From Polyodon spathula (Eukaryota > Chordata > Actinopteri > Acipenseriformes > Polyodontidae), in contig NC_054535.1 of NCBI RefSeq assembly GCF_017654505.1, forward strand, positions 87,187,785 through 87,251,784: a stretch of 64,000 bases of DNA, given 5' to 3'. The position numbers and the translations under genes are program-made. Shown here in pieces: positions 56,965 to 64,000 of the stretch. Under the pieces are notes generated by a model, which saw only the letters and a program-made list of their open reading frames with translations, did no database searches and was not told where the DNA came from. The first letter of the stretch is position 1. Each line of letters opens with the position of its first letter.

Positions 56965-59900
56965 CTTCAAACAGTAGACTGCCATTTGCAGAGATGATAC
57001 AAACTACAGTCTGTTTTAAAAATATGACCTCTGGAGATAAATATCAGATTAATAACTAATTAATAACCTTAATAAATGTAAAATCTATTTCAAGGAGTGT
57101 CTACTTAAAGGAGGGCTCTGGCTGCTCATCACTCAGGTAAATAAAAGATTGTAACATCAATGCTTGTTACACAACCCTTAAAAGACACCAATAACATCTG
57201 GCTTAATAGAGAGATATAAAAATGTAAAACACAATCCTAACATCAGTAGTGACAACTCTGCACAAACCTAACATGGTGCTGCCTGTGTAGGATCATGTTC
57301 TAGGTTAAAAGACAATAGAGTTAAACTATTGGAGTACTCTATTTGTGAAGGTTTGAGGACATTTTATTGTGCAAGGTAATCCAGAAGACCACAGCAGGTG
57401 GCCTTACAAGAAACAACAATTGTGATCTGCTGCAAAAGTTAAAGACCCAGTACTTATATTTACATTAAGAGACATATCACTAGATTGATGTGACCATTGG
57501 GAATGTATAAAATGCCTCTTTCAGAGGCAAAGATGATTCAGAGCAAGATTAATAGGTACATGCACAGATGACTGGGTGTCCCATAGGGAGTGACTGACAT
57601 TGCCTACAGACTGAATAAACTGCTACCAATGGCAGCACTGATTGATGAATTTAAGCACCTAAAGCTGTGCAGCCTTAAGGGCCTGGAGGGTTGAGGGTTG
57701 AGGGTTGTAGGGAGAAAAGTATCACCACAAGTGTAACCCAGCAGAATGCTGAGGACTGCTAAAGCAATCAACACAGCAGTATTACAGCAGCAGCATAAGG
57801 ATGTTTATGGACAGAGGCAGGTACCAGAATGTGCTTGCTTGCAGGTCTGGGGGTAATGGTGACTATCTGCTTCAGTAGTAAAGATGAAAAATGGTTGAGC
57901 AGTTGCAGGAAGAAGTGTGGCATGTCAAGGCAGGTGAATCAAGGGTGAAACTGAAACTGGAATTGACTGGACCAATAAGGAGGTGAGGAAACTGGGGTGG
58001 GTAGACATCTTAAAGATGTAGTCAAACTAATTATTTTCTTATTGTAAAGACATAATGCTAGTAACTGGTAGACACAGTGCTTGGAAAAGAGCACATATAT
58101 CAACAGCAGTCTACTATAATTTGTTGGAATCTTATTATCAGATAAGTACAGATGTACCAGTGAAGAATGAGCATGTACTGTAGCAACTGCTGCTCCCAGA
58201 TCAAGCTTCATGCCAGATGTTTAAGAGACACTCTGATTTATTGCTCAAACCTATCAAAAATATTATTTAAACAGATAATTATTTTTGACCACACAGTCTT
58301 CATCAGCATTTACGACTGGTGTGCAAGCATGCTAAATGACCATGTACATTTGGGAAATATTAACGGATATATGGTTTAAATGAACAAATCTATTAAACAG
58401 AACATGTGGTAAAACAGAAAGTCTTGCTTGCAGACATCATGACTGAGGAGCCTCAGGCCACATGTTTTAAGATTCCTATTTTGTTCCTGCTGCTTGTTCT
58501 AAGATTATAATGTCATTCACTATATAGAGGGCTTGATTGCACCAAGAGGAGCTTTAATTTGCCAGTTGGCCTTTCATTGGAGCCAGCTGGCAGTAAGTGA
58601 TATACCACTGGTGATGTGTCACTGCTCATCATTCCCTGTGAGCAGAATAAAATGTATAGTAATATGTGTACTGTAAGAGAAACTTTAATTTTAATCAATA
58701 GCTTCATTATATCCAGGGAAGAATTATATCATCCACCTCTCATATTGAAATGATTGGACCCTTGTGAATTGTAATCACATGAAAACACACGCCTGTGTTT
58801 GATGACTTTATATACAGATAGACTGAATGTAGAAAAAGCTTATGAAACTACAGTAGATGGCGGTGTTCACTGAAAACCCTTTCTACTATCCCCAACATTT
58901 ATGACATTGGATTAATTGAATAATAACAGAAAATCCATAAGCTGTTTTCACAAAACTATAAAGAGTTTTGCTTTTTTTTACCTTTCCCTTTCTTTGCCAT
59001 ATATACTGTACATGTATTATTTTTCAATTATAAACTATTTTACCTTACCTGAAATTTTCTTGCTGTGTTTTGCCATTCTCTGGTTTTCCCATTTTGGAGA
59101 GACCCACCAAGTGCTGGATTACCTGAGTGAATCCTGCATGTATTTTCAGTTTAGGACTTGGAAATTAAAATTGTATTCATCAAAGTGCTACTTGTTTTTA
59201 AAAGACTGCAGGAATCTAGGTTTATCTGCTCCCCGCATTGAAAGTAACCTGTCATTTAAATACTGCCACCTTCAATGGAGAAGAATGATATGTGGGTTAG
59301 CTTTTTTCAAAAATCAATAGTAATGATATTAGTTCTTAGAATCTCATTTGTTTTAAACATTTGCCAACATGTGAGTGGACCATTTGGTAAATTAAGGAAT
59401 GAAGGTATGGGAGTTATACAAAATACTTTGTTCCCCTGAAAAAAGGGGTTTCTGTAAATTGGTCTGTACTGAAAAATACTGTAGCCTACACTTAATATAT
59501 TTTAATAAGAATGACATTGCCAATGAATACTAAGTAACAAAACACTTTTATTTTGTTTTTATGTGAGCCTTTTTATGACCTACAAACTGTTAAAATAAAG
59601 AATTCAGAAGTTTTAATTATCTATCCATCTGTGAACTGAAGAAGGTCATGGCTCTACAGGGAGATCAGTTTGATTTAACTCAAAATTTCACATTCTATGG
59701 ATGCCATTTTGAGTTCTAATTGGTTTCATTTAGTTTTTTTTATTGACTTACAGCAGACATAAACCCTTAGGGGTCCGATGTTTCAAGTAGAGTATGGATG
59801 GCATTAATTTCATTTAAATGAGGGAAGCCTCTTTCAATTTATAAATCATTCAAAACAGACTACTGGTGTCATGTACAAATTAGGATATAAAAATGGACGT

Positions 59901-60905
59901 ATTGAGAACACGAACGTCAGCTGTGAAGTACAAAGGTAGTTTTAACCAATAAGTGGTTTTAAACATCCTTTGGATTACGTCTCTGTTAATGTTGATTCAT
60001 GCCAAGCATTTCTGTTTATGATTCAAAAGCCCATAACACTGTCAACAGACAGGCAGTTATGACATGAAGAGCCTGCAAGATGTTTAAATTGCTCTGGAAG
60101 TATACGTGACCATTCCTCAACGATTACCTTTAATTCCTTCAGGGAAGTTGCTTACTGAAATCTGCAGTGAAGTCTGTTCTCCAGTACAGCCCATAGAGTC
60201 GGCACTTTTGAATCTGTTCATGAAACATCTAGGCAGCATCATATTAAAGTCTATCAAATGTACTTTTGCCTATTTTGACAGAAACTGTCTTGCAACACAA
60301 AGATGCAACTTGGATAGGGAATAACAAACTGATTATTCAGTGGAGGGACAGGGCATTTACACACAAAAACACATTTTTACAGTGTTTACAGTATACTTAC
60401 TGGAAGTATGTGTCTCTTCTTCTCAACCAGTTTTGTATTGGATACCTATTTCTTCCAAATCACAAAGCTGGTTTCACCAGTTTTAAATGGCTTTAAAATC
60501 AACCTAATGAATATGTATTTAGCATGTATATTTTTTAGATTTAACAAAAGTATGAAACTCAGTGTAATCAAGTGTTGCTTGTCTCTTAAATGCCAGAAAT
60601 ACTAGGCAAAACTGTAGGCTAGCAACTAAGTGATTATGGATTTATATGTCTTTTAGAATATCCTATTGTAACCATTCTAATTGTTTTCATATTTAGTAAA
60701 ATGGTAGTTCATCCATAACTTTGACACAGAATGTGTAGAAACAGAAAACTCTAACCAGTGTCATAGTAGTGCACTGTGGTAAAATGATTCTACTATAGAT
60801 TAGATATTATCATAAATGAATACATGCTTCTGAATATTTGCATTATGCATGGACAAATAGATGGAGTTCATGCATATATATCTCCAAGACTAGTCCCCAT
60901 TCACA
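56965..60905. other. No gene recognised; largely repeat-free
   Basis: The longest frames (134 codons at 58916-59320, 90 codons at 57939-58211) have no recognised domain and are hydrophobic, AT-driven translations. A GGGTTGA word repeats three times at 57687-57707. No inverted-repeat element was seen. Regulatory or intronic DNA is possible. Confidence 0.35.
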
Positions 60906-60906
60906 G

Positions 60907-60939
60907 ATCATGTATTATTATTATTATTATTATTATTTA
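60907..60939. repeat. (ATT)n microsatellite
   Basis: About 10 ATT units. Confidence 0.9.
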
Positions 60940-61007
60940 AGGCGAGATTAGCTGCCCTGCCGATTGCGATTCTTGGAGAACGAAGATATGTTTGTTAAAA
61001 ATTGTCT

Positions 61008-61322
61008 TGTAGCGGCGCAGTCTCACCCTAAGAGCGACGTAGGCACGGCTTCGTTGGCTTGCAAGGCCTGCCGTTTTCACGGCACCTTTTGAGTTATAGT
61101 TTGGGGTATTGTGTTTTATTTTGCACTTTTTGTACAGTATTAGTCCTCTGTGCGTTACCATCGCTGGTAACGTCACATGACCGCCTTTATTTTACTTTCA
61201 CTTTCTTTTTGTTGTTAATAAATCCTGCGCGCCTGTGCCGGCGTTTCAACACCAACCTCAGTCTCTCTGTATGCTTGAACAGCGGCTACCCACACGCGTG
61301 ACTCGAGGAAGACCCTGTCACA
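61008..61322 (+). repeat. Possible LTR relic, plus orientation
   Basis: A GC-richer block from TGTAGCGGCGCAG to CCCTGTCACA. It contains the hairpin GTTACCATCGCTGGTAAC (about 61154-61171) and TTGTTAATAAATCCTGCG, a polyadenylation signal about 100 bp before the end, as in gypsy-type LTRs. No target duplication. Confidence 0.4.
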
Positions 61323-61329
61323 CCCGGTT

Positions 61330-62880
61330 CACCTTAATTCACACAGACAGGGCTTGTGTCTTGCACTTGTATGTGTATGTTTTATCATTTGTAATAACCC
61401 CTGTGGCAACATTCTCGAAAGTCATGGGAATGAGCTACAGAATTACTTATCCCAGCAAATCATAGTTTTGTCACTTCTTAGCAGTGTGTTGTTGCTTATT
61501 TTCTTGTTTTTTGGGTGAAAATGTCATCTAAAATATGTAAATTTGTTCATTCATTTTCAGCTTTTGAAACAATTTAGTGTTGCCGCTTTCATGCAGAGAA
61601 TTGCATGTTCAAATTACTTGAATTTGATAGAATTAAATGACCCTATGCATGTGAATTGGGCTCTCATTTTCAAAGCATGTCATCTTGCTGCTCTCTTTAT
61701 TTCCGATTTCCATTAACCTGCTACAAGCATCTAATTCTTGTGACAATTACTGGGATGTATAACAGTCACAGCACACTAATGCAAAGCACAAAGTCAGAGT
61801 TGAGGAACATGTATTTTCCCCGAGCTGGGGCATCTGAATAGTCATTAGGCCTTTTTGTAATTCTCATCTAATTGCAATTTTTTTTTTCCTTTCTGATAAG
61901 GCACTTTGAGATGATTATTCCAACTAATAACCATCCCTTTTCCCACATGAATGGTTACAGGGCCCACACAAAAGAAATTTCCAGCAAAACTACCAGCTCT
62001 TCTAACTGGATTACCTCAGCCATGTTTCTTTCCATTCCCTAGCAGCCTGCAGAGGAGCAGGGCTTTCATTCATTTGGAAGCAGCTGAATAAGCCAATATA
62101 ACTAAGAGGGTCAAGGCAGGGTAATTAGTGCTGTTTGTCTGTATATGAAAAGAGTAAAAGCGGTTTGGTTGGGAGTACCAATTCACACAGCATTAGTGAT
62201 TCACCTTATCAAACACCCTTCAGTCATATTTAAACAAAAAAATCTTCAATTATATCATCATATTTTCACTATTCATGCTTTCATACGATTGAAAGCATGA
62301 ATACTGACCTCTAAGATATTTCATATTTTACTAATTTTAAAACAGATTAGCCATTAGATGTCAACAAAGCCTTTGGAGACGCAAACCCTTTATGTATACT
62401 AAATCAAAGTTTGTTTACTAAAACATTTTAGCTCGGCAGCACTTGTCAGTTAGGAACTTTGATTTAATTTCCCTTTGTGACTAATTAGCTTTTAGAATAT
62501 CAGCTCTCTTTATGAATGACATTACTTCTGTCAATCAACCCATGCTTTAGATTTAATTGTTAATGAGGGCATTTCATCCAGCAGTAAAATGGAGGATGTT
62601 GTTTTTCATCAAAACATTTGAATTAATTTACTTTATGGTAATGCACTACTGGCCCATTATTATGAACTACAAAATACAGTTTATCTGGTAATGCAGTAAT
62701 GGCTTATGGTTGTTTTTAAAATACTATCCACAAATACTATCTACACTATGTACATAATTGCCAACATTCTTGACATGTAATTCAGCATGTGATTTCTTGC
62801 AGTTTCTCAGTCTCTGAACTATTCCACATTTAAACCAGCAGAGCATTTCCCCAAAACAGCCTCTCCATTACACTCCTCTG
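61330..62880. other. Repeat-free block, candidate conserved non-coding DNA
   Basis: No frame of note and no transposon signature over about 1.5 kb. TAATTA-type words are dense (GGTAATTAGTGCTG near 62122, GACTAATTAGCTTTTAG near 62479, AATTGTTAATGAGG near 62556), along with CTGTCAATCAACC (about 62528), a PBX/MEIS-like site. Conservation is inferred from appearance only. Confidence 0.3.
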
Positions 62881-62887
62881 CCACAGT

Positions 62888-62888
<1 letters not shown>

Positions 62889-62979
<91 letters not shown>
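62889..62979. repeat. (GT)n then (TA)n microsatellite
   Basis: About 22 GT units to 62932, then about 22 TA units. Confidence 0.98.
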
Positions 62980-62981
<2 letters not shown>

Positions 62982-63068
62982 TCATTTGCTCTAGATGCTA
63001 ACGGGTAACATTAAATCATGATAATTTGTACGTCTGTCTGTCTGATTAACACAATGATTAAAAGGGAT

Positions 63069-63421
63069 TGTGATAGGGTTAGCATCACTGCCTAGCTGTT
63101 ACTGGCAGGAATTAGACACACAGAGTCAAGAAGCTGCAGTGAAAATAAGAGTTAAACAGAATACACCAACGTAGGCTGAGCAATCAGCTTCACTACCACT
63201 GGTCAAAATATACCTCATAACACAACCAAACTCCCTCCACCCAACAAAGGATTTTCTTCCCCTTTTAGACAGGTGGCCATTCTCCAGCTAGCACTCAGTT
63301 ACCTAATTGGAGAATGGCCACACCTGTGATTGTTGGCAGGGACAGAATTAACCCCATCCCTGCCAACCTTACATTACCACACACACACTACTTATACAAG
63401 CAGGGCTTTTGCCCTGCCACA
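63069..63421 (-). repeat. Solo LTR with GGGAT target duplication
   Basis: The 353-bp block starts TGTGATAGGG and ends CCCTGCCACA. GGGAT lies directly outside both ends (63064-63068 and 63422-63426). On the minus strand it reads TGTGGCAGGGC onward. An inverted repeat (CAGGTGGCCATTCTCCA at 63270-63286 with TGGAGAATGGCCACACCTG at 63308-63326) is followed by TCTAAAAGGGG, a TATA-like box. No internal sequence or second LTR, so it is a recombination remnant. Confidence 0.8.
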
Positions 63422-63426
63422 GGGAT

Positions 63427-64000
63427 TAAAATAAATTATATTCAGGTGCACTAAGGGGGAGTCTACAACGTCCATTACTCTATTGGTAGAAACGATGGGA
63501 TCTTTAGAAAATATTAGAAATGGAAATGGACCAGGAAAAAAGGATGTGACCTTTACTGCCTGTCAGGTCCGTTTACAAAGTCCATTACATATGTTCCGCT
63601 GTCCTGGCCTGGTTATTTAAAATGATGCTAGTGCATTGTGCGGCATTCAACATTTACTGGTGGCCGTACGACACATTTTTTCAAATATACTTAGTTAACT
63701 GTTTACAAAATAAAGAATATGTAGACATATGTACATCTAAATAGTTTTCAATCATTTCTGTAATAAAGTTAAGTTACAACAGTACCTCTCTACTGGATCT
63801 TAATTCCAATGCCCTTCTAACAATTAACTGGGGCTATAAAACAGGTACTTGCAAGGTTTATTTTTAATTATTATTGCACTGACAACAGTTAAAACTTGCT
63901 GCATATTTCAGAGCTGCATTTAGTAATGCTTTTAACTAGTAAAACTCCATAACAGAACATAAATATACCTTTATTAAACAAGGGCATAGAAATATGCAAA
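63427..64000. other. No gene recognised
   Basis: AT-rich unique-looking sequence to the window end. Confidence 0.4.

Noticed and set aside
57687..57707. GGGTTGA repeats as interstitial telomere sequence
   Set aside because: Only three units, and the word differs from the vertebrate TTAGGG repeat.
58916..59320. 134-codon frame as a possible host gene
   Set aside because: AT-driven hydrophobic translation with no domain, no splice context and no codon pattern beyond chance.

Overview
The window looks like intergenic DNA from a fish-type vertebrate genome. I found no complete host protein gene, tRNA or rRNA. The organism is most likely a ray-finned fish, and a non-teleost such as a sturgeon or paddlefish is plausible. 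The basis is the mix of several Tc1 families, L2, CR1 and Tx1 LINEs, PIF/Harbinger and piggyBac elements, Penelope-like sequence, gypsy-style LTRs and very many (TA)n tracts, plus a CR1 3' tail that I associate from memory with sturgeon-type genomes. The species call is inference.

Layout. 1-960: L2 LINE fragment on the minus strand. 2.8-3.9 kb: a non-autonomous piggyBac-type element with TTAA duplications, then a piggyBac transposase-like relic. 4.0-7.5 kb: a longer decayed L2 on the plus strand, split by one Tc1 copy (4418-5446) and ended by a second (7479-8867), with a Harbinger transposase relic behind it. 11.3-14.3 kb: four tandem 3' fragments of one Tx1-like LINE, separated by hairpin-rich spacers whose stems covary. 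14.7-16.7 kb: a Tc1 deletion derivative, a (TA)n(CA)n tract and a larger Tc1 pseudogene. 17.466-21.387 kb: a complete, very young LTR retroelement with 636-bp LTRs, GTAAC duplications, a Gag-like zinc-knuckle ORF, a large coding minisatellite and no pol. 22.1-24.2 kb: a hAT-type end, a Harbinger relic and a MITE-like element. 25-28.5 kb: Tc1 relics, one holding a small inverted-repeat insertion.

28.5-43 kb holds microsatellites, a piggyBac-type MITE, a Harbinger element keeping only its first transposase exon, a 146-bp palindromic element and LTR relics. 43.5-45.9 kb is the most complete Harbinger: a DDE transposase on the minus strand and a two-exon accessory protein on the plus strand. 52.6-53.84 kb is a Penelope-like relic with a GIY-YIG domain and a hammerhead-ribozyme-like motif, apparently split by an LTR. 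54.67-56.96 kb is a CR1 LINE on the minus strand. 57-62.9 kb is largely free of recognisable repeats and may hold conserved non-coding sequence. 63.069-63.421 kb is a solo LTR.

The window reads as a layered record of insertions. No gene here works with another in a host pathway. The only functional pairings are inside elements: Harbinger transposase with its accessory protein, LTR with Gag, and Penelope endonuclease with ribozyme.
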